DNA of 64,000 nt from Gammaproteobacteria bacterium (GTDB lineage Bacteria; Pseudomonadota; Gammaproteobacteria; Acidithiobacillales; Acidithiobacillaceae). The position numbers and the translations under genes were made by a program. Under the pieces are notes generated by a model. The model saw only the letters and a list, made by a program, of their open reading frames with translations. It did no database searches and was not told the DNA's origin. How positions within the stretch are numbered: position 1 is the stretch's first letter; each line of letters begins with the position of its first letter. The DNA is taken from contig JAMCRJ010000053.1 of assembly GCA_023381645.1 (NCBI GenBank), forward strand, positions 79,568 through 143,567, written 5' to 3'. Shown here in pieces: positions 9,175 through 19,791 of this stretch.

Positions 9175-10373
9175 CGCGTACCGAAAGCCACCCGGCCTGG
9201 TTGCTGCCAAGCGGATTTGAGGATGTGCTCCCCGCACGGGCGGAGGCGCTGGAGCGCTGCCGCCGTGCGTTGCTCGATCTTTACGCGCAATGGGGTTACC
9301 GTCAGGTCATCCCCCCCCTCGTAGAACATCTGGAGAGCTTGCTGACCGGGAGTGCCGCAGACCTCGACTTGCAGACCTGGAAACTGTTGGATCAGGATAG
9401 TGGCCGGTTGGTGGGGTTGCGTTCGGATATGACACCGCAAATGGCCCGCATTGACGCCCAGACCTCTTCTGTAAAAGAGGTTCGGCGCCTGTCTTATGCG
9501 GGTACGGTGCTGCGCGCCCGCCCCGACCTGCTCGGTGGGAGCCGTGCCCCTTTTCAGGTGGGCGCCGAACTCTTCGGGGTGGAGGGGCCGGAGGGAGATC
9601 TGGAGGTCCTTTCCCTGATGGTGGAGAGTCTTATCCACTGTGCCGTGCCGGATTTGCTGCTGGATATCGGCCACGTGGGTATTTCCCAAACGCTGGCCGA
9701 TGCGGCAGGTCTGGAAGGCGTTTTGCGCGCCGAGCTGTTGCGGCATATCGAGCGCAAGGCGTGGTCGGATGTACGGACGTGGCTGCGGGAGCACCATTGC
9801 GGTATGGAACTGACCGCCGACTTTGATGCCCTGTCCGGCTTACAGGGGGATTTCGACGTATTGGAGCAGGCGCGCCAGTATCTGGGGCATTACCCCGCCG
9901 TTCGCATCGCCCTGGATGATCTGCAATGCGTATGGTCGGTATTGCGGGCGCGTTATCCAGACCTGGCGATTCAATGCGACCTCTCGGAGATTCACGGACA
10001 TCGCTATCATACCGGCCTGCTGTTTTCGCTGTTCGGTCCGCAGCGCGGTGAGGCGTTGGCCAGTGGCGGGCGTTATGACGACATCGGTGCCGCCTTCGGG
10101 CGGCGACGGGCGGCGACGGGCTTTAGTCTGGATATCAAACCGCTGCTGCGGGAATTTCCGGATTCGGGGAGAATAGGGCGGATTTGGGCCCCGGCTGGCA
10201 TGGATGATCTGTTGTGGCAGTCGATACAGGAACACCGCCGGGCTGGTTTTGTGGTTTTACAGGATCTGCTGCGTCAGGATGTGCCGAGTCCGCAGTGCCT
10301 GCAGGCACAGGGATTTGACGCCATCCTGATCCGGGAAGCAACGGGTTGGAAGGTACAGCGTCTCGACTCGTGA
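9171..10373 (+). CDS. hisZ: ATP phosphoribosyltransferase regulatory subunit HisZ
   Basis: Catalytically inactive histidyl-tRNA-synthetase paralogue that activates the short form of HisG, the first enzyme of histidine synthesis. 400 aa, with class II synthetase motif 2 region (LRSDMTPQMARIDA), and SGGRYDDIGAAFG and ATGFSLDIKPLL from the C-terminal part of the fold. It lacks the anticodon-binding domain of true HisS, which is encoded separately at 46.6 kb. HisZ between hflC and purA occupies the place where yjeT stands in E. coli; the same order is known in beta- and some gammaproteobacteria. Its presence implies a short HisG elsewhere in the genome. Confidence 0.93.
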   Translation: MTRTESHPAWLLPSGFEDVLPARAEALERCRRALLDLYAQWGYRQVIPPLVEHLESLLTGSAADLDLQTWKLLDQDSGRLVGLRSDMTPQMARIDAQTSSVKEVRRLSYAGTVLRARPDLLGGSRAPFQVGAELFGVEGPEGDLEVLSLMVESLIHCAVPDLLLDIGHVGISQTLADAAGLEGVLRAELLRHIERKAWSDVRTWLREHHCGMELTADFDALSGLQGDFDVLEQARQYLGHYPAVRIALDDLQCVWSVLRARYPDLAIQCDLSEIHGHRYHTGLLFSLFGPQRGEALASGGRYDDIGAAFGRRRAATGFSLDIKPLLREFPDSGRIGRIWAPAGMDDLLWQSIQEHRRAGFVVLQDLLRQDVPSPQCLQAQGFDAILIREATGWKVQRLDS

Positions 10374-11711
<1,338 letters not shown>

Positions 11712-11724
11712 CGCAGGAGCGCAA

Positions 11725-11756
11725 CAAAAAAGGGCAGACCATTTGGTCTACCCTTT
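11725..11756 (-). terminator. Intrinsic terminator of tRNA-Leu
   Basis: A 10-bp stem with one mismatch (AGGGCAGACC / GGTCTACCCT, 11731-11754) flanked by six A on the plus strand, so a T run follows it on the minus strand directly after the tRNA gene. Through the short TTT on the other side it may also reduce read-through from purA. Confidence 0.8.
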
Positions 11757-11761
11757 GCTTT

Positions 11762-11848
11762 TGGTACCGGGGACTGGATTCGAACCAGCACAAGCTTTCG
11801 CTCACTAGGACCTGAACCTAGCGCGTCTACCAATTCCGCCACCTCGGC
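11762..11848 (-). tRNA. tRNA-Leu (anticodon CAG)
   Basis: An 87-base class II tRNA with encoded CCA. The anticodon loop TTCAGGT between CTAGG and CCTAG gives CAG. The D-arm region (TGGCGGAATTGGTAGACGCG) is that of tRNA-Leu, and a long variable arm precedes the T-arm CTGG-TTCGAAT-CCAG. The acceptor stem contains one apparent A-C mismatch at position 5. It lies on the strand opposite to purA and rnr, with its own terminator. Confidence 0.95.
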
Positions 11849-11885
11849 GTGGATGGAATCATCATTTATTAAGGAGCATTTGTCA

Positions 11886-14129
11886 ATGCCGGAAACACAA
11901 GAACCCTCGTCGCTGAGTGACCGCGATCCCATGTTCGACCGGGAAAAAGAAAAATATGAGCGACCCATCGTCAGCCGGGAGTACATTCTCAGCTATCTGG
12001 AAAGCGCCGGTCAGCCATCGACTCTGGAGGATATCATCACCGATCTGGAAGTGTCTGAAGAGGACCAGGAAGCCCTGCGGCGGCGTCTGCGGGCCATGGA
12101 ACGGGATGGGCAATTGGTTCGTAACCGTCGCGGCGCTTACGGAATCGTTGAGGCGATGGAGTTGGTGCGTGGTACGGTCAATGCCCACCCCGATGGCTTT
12201 GGTTTTCTGATCCCAGAGGGAGGCGGGAAGGATCTTTTCCTTTCCCCGCGGGAAATGCGCAAGGTATTTCATGGTGATACGATTCTGGGCCGGGCGGTGG
12301 GAGAGGACCGGCGCGGCCGTATCGAAGGCGCGATTGTGCGTATTCTGGAACGCGCGCTCAAACAGGTTGTGGGGCGTTACTACGCGGAAGGTGGAGTGCG
12401 CTACGTCGTCCCTGAAGATCGTCGCATTCCCCAGGAATTTGCGGTGGTGGAAGGGGGCGAGATGGCACCCGTACACGGACAGATCGTGACGCTGGAAATC
12501 ACTCAGTACCCAGATGGGCGTAATGTGCCCCAGGGCTGCGTGGTCGAGATTCTGGGTGAGCACATGGCCCCGGGCATGGAAGTGGAAATCGCCGTCCGTA
12601 ACTATGGGTTGCCCCATCAGTGGCCGAACGAAGTGCTTGCGGAAATTTCGCATTTTTCAGAAACCGTCCCGGAAGCGATCAAAGAAGGGCGCCGCGACCT
12701 GCGCGCGCTTCCCCTGGTGACCATCGATGGCGCCGATGCCAAAGATTTCGATGACGCCGTCTATGCTGAAGAGATCGAAAACGGCTTCCGACTGATCGTT
12801 GCGATCGCTGACGTAGCCACTTATGTACGACCGGACTCTGCGCTGGACAAAGAGGCCGCGACCCGTGGTAATTCTGTCTATTTCCCGCGGCGGGTGATCC
12901 CCATGCTGCCTGAAATACTGTCCAACGGACTTTGCTCCCTCAATCCCCATGTGGACCGCCTCTGCATGCTCTGTGAGATGGAGACGGATATGGCGGGCGA
13001 GGTACAGCGTTTCCGGTTTGCCCGTGGCGTCATGCGCTCCCAGCGCCGCTTTACCTATGACGAAGTGGCCGCCATATTGGCGGGTGACGAGGATTTGCGT
13101 ACACGTGATGCAGCCATGGTTCCGCATCTGGAGGTGCTACACCGACTTTATGAAAGTTTTGCCAAGGCCCGTGAGCGGCGGGGCACCATCGAGTTCGATT
13201 CGCAGGAGAGCCGCATTATTTACAATGAACAGGCGCGCATTGAAAAGATCGTTGCAGTGACGCGCAACGTAGCCCACCGGATCATCGAAGAGTGTATGCT
13301 CGCGGCCAACGTGTGCGCGGCACAATATTTCCGTATCCACCAGCTGCCCATGCTATATCGGGTGCATCCGGAGCCATCCGGCGACAAGCTGGAAGATTTG
13401 CGTCGCTTTCTTGGGGAGCTCGGTGTGCCGGTGCGCCTGCCTGCCCACCCCCGCAGCGCCGATCTGGCCAGCATCATTGAGGACACCCGTGAGCGCAGTG
13501 ATTCCAGCCTGATCCAGACGGTTATTCTGCGCAGCCTTTCGCAGGCCTATTATACCGTGGATACTGGCATGCATTTTGGTCTGGCCTTCCCGGCGTACAC
13601 GCATTTTACCTCTCCCATCCGTCGTTATCCGGACCTCGTCGTGCATCGTGGCATTCAGGCTTTGCTGGACGCAGCCGGCGCGGAACCTCGGTGGTTCCCC
13701 CAAAAGGCTTTGCAGGAACTCGGTCAGCACTGCTCCATGACCGAGCGGCGGGCTGACGAGGCCAGTCGCGAGGCGGTGAATTGGCTCAAGTGCGAATTCA
13801 TGATGGATAAGGTAGGGGAGACCTATACTGGCATCATTACGGGTGTTACCGGGTTTGGTCTCTTTGTGGCACTGCGGGACATCTACGTGGAGGGTCTGAT
13901 CCATATCAGCACCCTTGGTGAAGACTACTTTCACTTCGATGCTCAACATTACCGGATTATTGGTGACCGGACCAAGGAAACATTCCAACTGGGGGATGGA
14001 ATCCAGATCAGGGTTGCGAACGTCAATCTGGATGATCGCAAGATTGATTTCGAGCGGGTGATGCCGGAGGGGCAAAGTAGTGGCACGGCGAAGAACCGGC
14101 GGAGCCGACGCAGCAGGAAAGACGAATAA
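11886..14129 (+). CDS. rnr: Ribonuclease R
   Basis: 3'-5' hydrolytic exoribonuclease that degrades structured RNA. 747 aa from the ATG at 11886, which has AAGGAG 9 bases upstream; an earlier in-frame ATG at 11853 lies against the tRNA gene and lacks such a site. Domains in order: winged helix (SREYILSYLESAG), cold-shock domains, the RNB catalytic core with DGADAKDFDDAVY (metal-binding aspartates), PIRRYPDLVVHR, an S1 domain (YTGIITGVTGFGLFVAL) and a short basic tail. The purA-rnr neighbourhood is conserved in gammaproteobacteria, here split by the tRNA gene. Confidence 0.96.
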   Translation: MPETQEPSSLSDRDPMFDREKEKYERPIVSREYILSYLESAGQPSTLEDIITDLEVSEEDQEALRRRLRAMERDGQLVRNRRGAYGIVEAMELVRGTVNAHPDGFGFLIPEGGGKDLFLSPREMRKVFHGDTILGRAVGEDRRGRIEGAIVRILERALKQVVGRYYAEGGVRYVVPEDRRIPQEFAVVEGGEMAPVHGQIVTLEITQYPDGRNVPQGCVVEILGEHMAPGMEVEIAVRNYGLPHQWPNEVLAEISHFSETVPEAIKEGRRDLRALPLVTIDGADAKDFDDAVYAEEIENGFRLIVAIADVATYVRPDSALDKEAATRGNSVYFPRRVIPMLPEILSNGLCSLNPHVDRLCMLCEMETDMAGEVQRFRFARGVMRSQRRFTYDEVAAILAGDEDLRTRDAAMVPHLEVLHRLYESFAKARERRGTIEFDSQESRIIYNEQARIEKIVAVTRNVAHRIIEECMLAANVCAAQYFRIHQLPMLYRVHPEPSGDKLEDLRRFLGELGVPVRLPAHPRSADLASIIEDTRERSDSSLIQTVILRSLSQAYYTVDTGMHFGLAFPAYTHFTSPIRRYPDLVVHRGIQALLDAAGAEPRWFPQKALQELGQHCSMTERRADEASREAVNWLKCEFMMDKVGETYTGIITGVTGFGLFVALRDIYVEGLIHISTLGEDYFHFDAQHYRIIGDRTKETFQLGDGIQIRVANVNLDDRKIDFERVMPEGQSSGTAKNRRSRRSRKDE

Positions 14130-14145
14130 AAGCAGTGTACCCGCC

Positions 14146-14931
14146 TTATGTCTTGATCATCCCGTTATCCAGGCAGAGCGGGTCATAGCCGAAGATGATG
14201 GTCTGATCGGGTAAGGTCAGGCTGACATCCTTGCCTGCATAATCCAGGTGGCTCAACAGCCATTTGATGATCTGCAGGCGCGCGGCTTTCTTGTCGTCTG
14301 CAGTTACAACGGTCCAGGGTGTGAAGCTGGTATGGGTACGCGCAAACATGGTATTGCGCGCACTGCTGTAATCCTTCCAGTGTTTCACTGCCTGCGCATC
14401 GATGGGGCTGGTTTTCCACTGCTTGAGCGGATCGTCTTTGCGTGCCTCCAGGCGCTTTTTTTGCTCGTTCCGGGAAATATCCAGGTAAATTTTAAAAAAA
14501 TGGATACCCGAGCGCACCAGCATGCCCTCATAATCTGTTACTTCAGAAAAAAATTCCTCGTATTGCGCATCGGTACAAAATCCCATGACCTTTTCCACGC
14601 CCGCGCGGTTATACCAGCTACGGTTGAAAAAAACGATTTCGGCAGCGGAAGGCAAATAATGGGTATAGCGCTGGAAATACCACTGACTTTCTTCCCGGTC
14701 CGAGGGTTTATTTAGTGCAACGATACGTGTTTCGCGAGGGCTGAGATGCTGCGTAATGCGCTTGATGGTGCCATCCTTGCCAGCCGTGTCGCGGCCTTCC
14801 AGGATAACCAGAATTTTTTCATTCTTGCTGATGATGTGCCGCTGCAGTTTGACCAACTCGATTTGCAATTGGCGTAATTCTTCTTTGTAGCGTTGTTTTT
14901 CCATGATCTTCTCTTCTTTGTACTTGGTCAT
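14146..14931 (-). CDS. ppk2: Polyphosphate kinase 2
   Basis: Uses polyphosphate to phosphorylate nucleoside (di)phosphates, or the reverse. 261 aa, the size of single-domain PPK2. Motifs: Walker A EGRDTAGKDGTIKR, the lid region PRETRIVAL, Walker B-like NRSWYNRAGVE, and LEARKDDPLKQWK. ATG at 14931 is preferred over GTG at 14940 because AAGG lies 8 bases upstream of it. Convergent with rnr with only 16 bases between; no terminator is visible. A role in phosphate storage fits with the pst genes in this window but is inference. Confidence 0.93.
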   Translation of the reverse strand: MTKYKEEKIMEKQRYKEELRQLQIELVKLQRHIISKNEKILVILEGRDTAGKDGTIKRITQHLSPRETRIVALNKPSDREESQWYFQRYTHYLPSAAEIVFFNRSWYNRAGVEKVMGFCTDAQYEEFFSEVTDYEGMLVRSGIHFFKIYLDISRNEQKKRLEARKDDPLKQWKTSPIDAQAVKHWKDYSSARNTMFARTHTSFTPWTVVTADDKKAARLQIIKWLLSHLDYAGKDVSLTLPDQTIIFGYDPLCLDNGMIKT

Positions 14932-14965
14932 GACGCGCACCTTTTAATGATGAATAACGTGGCTT

Positions 14966-16354
14966 TTAAAAAAGGCTGCGCGCAGCCTTGCCGATGCCTT
15001 CGGCGCTCATCGGATGCTGGTCCGCAAAGCGGGCCAGATCGTAGGCGGTGAGGCCATGGGCGGCCGCCGTGCCGATCTGGCCGATGAGATAACCGGCATC
15101 GATCCCCACCACCCAACCGCCTAGAAGACGCAGGCTGTCCGCAGCGAAAAACAGTTGAATGCCACCCTCCATGCGTTCCAGAATCTGTGCCCGGGAATCT
15201 TCCTCAAAGTCATAGCGGCCAGTCTGTAACGGTATGCCTTGCGCTTCCGCCAGGGCAGGGGTAATGCCTACATAGGCGGCCGCCGGCAGGGTGAAGATGG
15301 TGGTGGGTATATGGCGGAAGTCCGCATAATCCATGGAAATATTGCCACCGAGAATGTTGTGTGCAGCCACCAGGGACTGGCGCACGGCGGCGTGGAATAA
15401 AGGCACGCGGCCATTTACATCACCACAGGCATAAATATGTGGATGGACCGTTTGCAAGTCGGGTCCCACGGCAACACCTTTTCGTGTCACGGTAATGCCG
15501 ATTTCGGTAGCGCCTGCAGGAATGACGGGACGCCTGCCCACCGCCATCAGCACTACGTCGCCATCGATGGTGTCCTCCTCTTCTCCGCGGGTATAATGTA
15601 CGCGCCGTCCTCCCTCAGGAGTTACGTCGACTGCCGTCACGTCTACACCGGTGAGAACGCGAATAGACGGATCCAGCAACGGCGTTAGCAGTGCCACCAT
15701 ACCCGGATCCATGCCGTTGAGAAGTTGCCCACCTTTCTGAAGCAGCGTGACCCTAGTGCCCAGGGCGGCGAAGAACGTGGCCGTTTCCAGACCGATATAA
15801 CCGCCACCGATGACAATCATCCGCTCCGGCAGGGTTTTGAGGGCGGCGTCAGGTTTATACAGATCGTGGCTAGTAAGGCAGAACTCGGATCCCGGAACCG
15901 GGGGAATGAATACATCGGAGCCGCTGGCAATGATAACCTGGGCACACCGGAATCGCCGTTCACCGTCCGCCGTATCGACAGCCACTTCGTGAGGACTGAT
16001 AAACCGTGCTTCTCCCTGAATCATCTGAATATTCGGTGTGGCGGCCAAATCTGCGGCGTGTTGCTGATAGCGCCGCGCCTGGATGCTGTCCTTGTGCGCC
16101 ATGATTTTTGCGAAGTCGACTGTAACGGTGCCGGACAGACCTCGTTCGGAAAAGCGCCGCTGCGACTGGTAGATTTCGGCGGTTTCCCGAACGGCTTTAG
16201 AGGGTACGCAACCCTCGTAAAGGCAGTTTCCGCTCATTACCCCCTTGGGATCCACCATGACTACAGAACGCCCCGCCCTGGCCAGCCGAAATGCGGCAGG
16301 ATAAGCGCCGCCTCCCGCACCGATGGTCAACAGATCAGCATGTTGAATAATCAC
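14966..16354 (-). CDS. Dihydrolipoamide dehydrogenase-like FAD/NAD disulfide oxidoreductase
   Basis: Group I pyridine nucleotide-disulfide oxidoreductase, 462 aa. Seen: N-terminal FAD fold (IGAGGGAYPAAFRLA), redox pair GNCLYEGCVPSK, NAD fold VIGGGYIGLETATFF, second FAD motif YACGDVNGRVPLFH, and the C-terminal HPMSAEG holding the acid-base His and Glu. GTG start with GGAGG 6 bases upstream. No 2-oxo-acid dehydrogenase genes adjoin, so it may be a lone E3 enzyme or a related reductase; mercuric reductase is less likely since the C-terminal Cys pair is absent. Confidence 0.85.
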   Translation of the reverse strand: MIIQHADLLTIGAGGGAYPAAFRLARAGRSVVMVDPKGVMSGNCLYEGCVPSKAVRETAEIYQSQRRFSERGLSGTVTVDFAKIMAHKDSIQARRYQQHAADLAATPNIQMIQGEARFISPHEVAVDTADGERRFRCAQVIIASGSDVFIPPVPGSEFCLTSHDLYKPDAALKTLPERMIVIGGGYIGLETATFFAALGTRVTLLQKGGQLLNGMDPGMVALLTPLLDPSIRVLTGVDVTAVDVTPEGGRRVHYTRGEEEDTIDGDVVLMAVGRRPVIPAGATEIGITVTRKGVAVGPDLQTVHPHIYACGDVNGRVPLFHAAVRQSLVAAHNILGGNISMDYADFRHIPTTIFTLPAAAYVGITPALAEAQGIPLQTGRYDFEEDSRAQILERMEGGIQLFFAADSLRLLGGWVVGIDAGYLIGQIGTAAAHGLTAYDLARFADQHPMSAEGIGKAARSLF

Positions 16355-16429
16355 TGGACGCCTCCATATGGGAAAGTCTAGTTCATTATGATGGTGGTCT
16401 CGCCAGCCAGAAGGCCCCCGTCTGTCTGA

Positions 16430-17182
16430 TTACGATTCCGGGAGGCCCAGATCCCGGACTTCGAGGCCCATCCGTTCCAGACGGGCCTTCAGGTCGCAGG
16501 TGGCGGCCTGAACATCGTGCTCCCGTCCTGCCACACCCAGCTCGATTTGCGGACCATCCGCCTTGAAACTGGGCAGGCTAGAGAAACGAACGTCCGGATG
16601 GGCGACGCAGAAACTCTCCATGAGGGGGACCAGATCGCCCTCCCGCGCACGGGGTAACAGAATCCGGGCCTCTACGTCAGCCACTACGGGCGGAAAATAC
16701 TCCTCGAGCACCCAATCGCTCATAGGTTCTGCCATCTGCGGAAATCCCGGAAAGAAATGCCCGTTTGCCACGGAAAATCCAGGCACATTATTGACAGGGT
16801 TGGGGATCAGCCTTGCCCCGACGGGCAGATCGGCCATCCGGATCCGTACCGGATCTGCCTTTTCGCCATACTGCCGACGAATCCATTCTTCCGCTTCCGG
16901 GTGCCGGGACAGGGTAACGTCGGCCGCCGCCGCGGCGCAATCGCGGGTCAGGTCATCGGGTGTTGCCCCCAAACCTCCGAAGGAGAAAAACGGCAGGGAT
17001 TGTGCCATGGCCCATCGCAACTGGCTCAGCAGGATATTCCGGATGTCGGGTAGGATCAGGCACCACGCTATGCCGTAACCGCGTCGTGCCAATTGCTGGC
17101 GGCTGCGGACAACGTGACGGTCTTCCCGTTTGCCGGAGAGTATCTCCGTGCCGATGATCACCAAGCCAACGTCTTCGCTCAT
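16430..17182 (-). CDS. CinA/MoaB-type molybdopterin-binding domain protein
   Basis: Single-domain member of the MoCF-binding family, 250 aa, function not established. The motif VIIGTEILSGKREDRH begins the domain, and FSFGGLGATPDDLTRD corresponds to GGxGPTxDD of CinA. The C-terminal CinA deamidase domain is missing. The start at 17182 (ATG with GGAGAG upstream, overlapping the purN stop as ATGA) replaces a longer upstream frame. It is the last gene of a purM-purN operon, an association that has no obvious metabolic reason. Confidence 0.85.
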   Translation of the reverse strand: MSEDVGLVIIGTEILSGKREDRHVVRSRQQLARRGYGIAWCLILPDIRNILLSQLRWAMAQSLPFFSFGGLGATPDDLTRDCAAAAADVTLSRHPEAEEWIRRQYGEKADPVRIRMADLPVGARLIPNPVNNVPGFSVANGHFFPGFPQMAEPMSDWVLEEYFPPVVADVEARILLPRAREGDLVPLMESFCVAHPDVRFSSLPSFKADGPQIELGVAGREHDVQAATCDLKARLERMGLEVRDLGLPES

Positions 17183-17844
17183 GAGAAACTCTCCAGAGAA
17201 GGGGCAATGGCCTCGCGCATGGCCGTCTCTGGCGGATCTCGCCACCGGGCGCGCCCTGCGGCGTAAGCTACTCGGCCACTCAGCAGCCATGCCAGCGCCT
17301 GCGGATAAATACGATGTTCCGCGTCAAGCACGCGGGCGGCAAGAGATTGCTCGTCGTCTTCCGGCAGTACGGCTACCGCTGCCTGAATGATGGCCGGACC
17401 GGCATCTAGTGCCGGTGTCACGAAATGGACGCTGGCACCATGCCATAACACACCCTGCTCCAGCGCCCGGGCATGGGTATGCAGGCCGGGAAAGGCAGGA
17501 AGCAGGGAAGGATGAACATTCAGCATTCTGCCCTCGTAGCGCTGAACGAAGGCGGGCGTGAGTTGACGCATGAATCCCGCCAACGCCACTGCATCCGGGG
17601 CGTAGTCGTCAATCTGCCTTTGCAGTGCGGCATCGAAATCCACCCGGACCCCATAATCGCGATGGTCGACCGTAAGGGCAGGAATGCCTGCCAGTACCGC
17701 CAACTCCAGCGCGCGGGCGGCTGGGCGGTTACTGATGACTGCAACGACTTGCGTATCCGGTATCTGCCCGCTACGGCATGCTGCAAGAATGCTCTGCAGG
17801 TTGCTTCCCCGGCCGGAAACCAGAATCACCAGCCTTTTAGTCAA
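17179..17844 (-). CDS. purN: Phosphoribosylglycinamide formyltransferase PurN
   Basis: Transfers the formyl group of 10-formyl-THF to GAR in purine synthesis. A TTG at 17844 gives 221 aa starting [17 protein letters not shown], the standard PurN N-terminus, with GGGAG 9 bases upstream; the start lies inside the last codons of purM, so translation is coupled. Catalytic residues Asn/His/Asp are within [14 protein letters not shown] and [18 protein letters not shown] longer frame from 17910 exists but would overlap purM by 74 bases. Confidence 0.94.
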   Translation of the reverse strand: MTKRLVILVSGRGSNLQSILAACRSGQIPDTQVVAVISNRPAARALELAVLAGIPALTVDHRDYGVRVDFDAALQRQIDDYAPDAVALAGFMRQLTPAFVQRYEGRMLNVHPSLLPAFPGLHTHARALEQGVLWHGASVHFVTPALDAGPAIIQAAVAVLPEDDEQSLAARVLDAEHRIYPQALAWLLSGRVAYAAGRARWRDPPETAMREAIAPSLESFS

Positions 17845-18874
17845 GAAAACGTACTCCCTCACCGTTCCGGCGTGGCACCAACTGCCCGGCAACGAAGGCC
17901 TGCTCGCCATGCTCTGCCAAAGACTCTACAGCCGCCTGCCTGGAGTCCCAGGGTACGATCGCTACCATGCCGATACCAACGTTGAAGACCCGTCGCATCT
18001 CCTCCGTGGAGATCTGCCCCTGTTCCTGCAGCCATTGAAAAATGGGTGGCATTTGCCAGGTTTTGGGATCGATATGGGCGGCAAGTGCCGCAGGCAGTGA
18101 GCGGGGCAGATTTTCCACCAGTCCGCCGCCGGTGATGTGGGAGAGGGCGCGTATGGTAACCCCCTGACGTAACGCCTGAATGGCCTTGACGTAGATCCGG
18201 GTTGGCTGCAGCAGCAGGTCCACCAGCGGTTCACCGTTGATCTGGACATGGGCATGGGCACCGCTACGTACCAGTATTTCCCGAATCAGCGAATAACCAT
18301 TACTGTGTGGCCCCGACGAGGCGATGCCGATTACCGCATCGCCTTCCTCGCAATCGGCACCCGTCAGGATGGCGGACTTCTCGACGATACCCACCGCAAA
18401 GCCCGCAAGATCATAATGTCCGGCCGGGTACATGCCGGGCATTTCCGCCGTTTCACCGCCCAGCAGAGCACAGCCAGCCTGGCGGCAGCCTTCAGCCACC
18501 CCGGAAATAACCGCTTCAGCCACGGCATTGTCCAACTGCCCGCAGGCATAGTAATCGAGAAACCAGAGGGGTTCCGCACCGGAAACAAGGATATCGTTGA
18601 CACACATGGCGACCAGGTCGATACCGATATGATCATGTCGGTTGGCTTCCAAGGCCAGCAACAGCTTGGTACCTACCCCATCGGTGCCCGACACCAGTAC
18701 CGGCTCACGATAGCCGCCCGGCAGGGCGAATAATCCGCCGAAACCACCGATACCGCCAAGTACACCGGGGCGGTGGGTACTTTTGGCAAGAGGTTTGATA
18801 CGGTCCACCAATGCATTGCCAGCGTCGATATTCACTCCAGCACTGCGATAGGTCAAAGGTTTTGGGGTGTCCAC
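17837..18874 (-). CDS. purM: Phosphoribosylformylglycinamidine cyclo-ligase PurM
   Basis: AIR synthetase, closing the imidazole ring in purine synthesis. GTG at 18874 with GAGGAAG upstream gives 345 aa, equal to E. coli PurM. Motifs: [47 protein letters not shown] and the C-terminal [11 protein letters not shown]. First gene of purM-purN-CinA-like. In E. coli purM and purN are also an operon. Confidence 0.96.
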   Translation of the reverse strand: MDTPKPLTYRSAGVNIDAGNALVDRIKPLAKSTHRPGVLGGIGGFGGLFALPGGYREPVLVSGTDGVGTKLLLALEANRHDHIGIDLVAMCVNDILVSGAEPLWFLDYYACGQLDNAVAEAVISGVAEGCRQAGCALLGGETAEMPGMYPAGHYDLAGFAVGIVEKSAILTGADCEEGDAVIGIASSGPHSNGYSLIREILVRSGAHAHVQINGEPLVDLLLQPTRIYVKAIQALRQGVTIRALSHITGGGLVENLPRSLPAALAAHIDPKTWQMPPIFQWLQEQGQISTEEMRRVFNVGIGMVAIVPWDSRQAAVESLAEHGEQAFVAGQLVPRRNGEGVRFLD

Positions 18875-18968
18875 GGTGACTTCCTCGATGGGGTTTGGCT
18901 CATGGTATGAGGGCGTCTGGCGCCTGTCAAAGGCAGAATCGGGAATCCTCACCCATGCCGTATCCCAA

Positions 18969-18995
18969 TAAAAAAGAGCGGCGAACCGCTCTTTT
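18969..18995 (-). terminator. Intrinsic terminator of sodB
   Basis: AAGAGCGG-CGAA-CCGCTCTT perfect stem with a tetraloop at about 18974-18993; on the minus strand it is followed by a T run (A run at 18969-18975 on the plus strand). It separates sodB from purM. Confidence 0.85.
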
Positions 18996-19017
18996 CGGAC
19001 TGGATGCCTGCCGGCGG

Positions 19018-19635
19018 TCAGAAGCGCTTGAAAATCTGACCACTCCGGGCGGCCTGGAAGCGTGCTTCCACCACGCCCCAGTTCATGTTCTTGTGAACGG
19101 CCGCCAGGTAATCCGCACGGCCAAGTGCCTTCCAGTCCACCATGTAGGCGTGCTCGAAGACATCGACGATAACCAGCGGCACGAAACCACCCACGTTACC
19201 GTCTTCGTGGAGTTGAACGAAGTGGTTGTTGATCTGACCAGTGGTACCATCATAGTAGGCGATAGCCCAACCCACGCTCCGGCTCTTGGCGGCAGACACC
19301 AGATCTTCGTGCCATACCTCAGCGCTGCCAAACTGTTCAGTGACCGCTGCCTTGAAGCCGGATGCCTGATCGATGCTGCTGCCCGGCTTCAGTTGCGCAA
19401 AATAATACTCATGTAAAACCATGCCGTTATACTCAAAGCCAAAGCGCCTGCGGCGATCTGCATAGGCGAAGGAGCCGGCTTTACCCGCCGCCCGCATTTC
19501 TGCAAGCTCTTTGTGCAACGCATTGCTCTGGTTGACATAACCAACATAAAGGCCCCAGTGATCCGTAATTTGGGCATCGGAGATGCCATCCAGGCCGCTG
19601 GGCTTCAATTCTTCGCGCACGCTATATTCGGACAT
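19018..19635 (-). CDS. sodB: Iron/manganese superoxide dismutase, divergent Fe type
   Basis: Dismutates superoxide in the cytoplasm. 205 aa. The four metal ligands can be placed: His26 in ITDHWGLY, a His in GMVLHEYYF, and Asp and His in [10 protein letters not shown]. Around the active site the sequence departs from E. coli SodB: the second-sphere His of HYGKHHQTYV is a Tyr (HWGLYVGYV) and the segment is one residue shorter. AGGAG 7 bases before the ATG. Monocistronic, with its own terminator. Metal preference cannot be told from sequence alone; the residue pattern leans to iron. Confidence 0.9.
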   Translation of the reverse strand: MSEYSVREELKPSGLDGISDAQITDHWGLYVGYVNQSNALHKELAEMRAAGKAGSFAYADRRRRFGFEYNGMVLHEYYFAQLKPGSSIDQASGFKAAVTEQFGSAEVWHEDLVSAAKSRSVGWAIAYYDGTTGQINNHFVQLHEDGNVGGFVPLVIVDVFEHAYMVDWKALGRADYLAAVHKNMNWGVVEARFQAARSGQIFKRF

Positions 19636-19710
19636 TCGTCATTCTCCTGATTTCAAGTTTAGAACCGAACCAATACTGCCCTGATTGTAGTCAGTGGGCG
19701 TTCCGTCTGC

Positions 19711-19730
19711 AAACGACCTCCCGGTCGTTT
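19711..19730. repeat. Perfect inverted repeat between sodB and pgsA
   Basis: AAACGACC-TCCC-GGTCGTTT, an 8-bp perfect stem with 4-base loop in the divergent sodB/pgsA region, without a T run on either side. It may be an operator or a mRNA hairpin; no regulator can be named. Confidence 0.5.
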
Positions 19731-19755
19731 GAACCTGTATTGCCCCCAATTGTTC

Positions 19756-19784
19756 TTGACAGCCGCCGCCCCCTTGCCTAGCTT
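19756..19784 (+). promoter_or_regulatory. Candidate pgsA promoter
   Basis: TTGACA (19756-19761), 17-base spacer, TAGCTT (19779-19784). The -35 is perfect, the -10 weak. Transcription would start at or within a base or two of the ATG at 19792, giving a nearly leaderless mRNA, in keeping with the lack of a clear ribosome-binding site. Confidence 0.4.
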
Positions 19785-19791
19785 CACGGTC

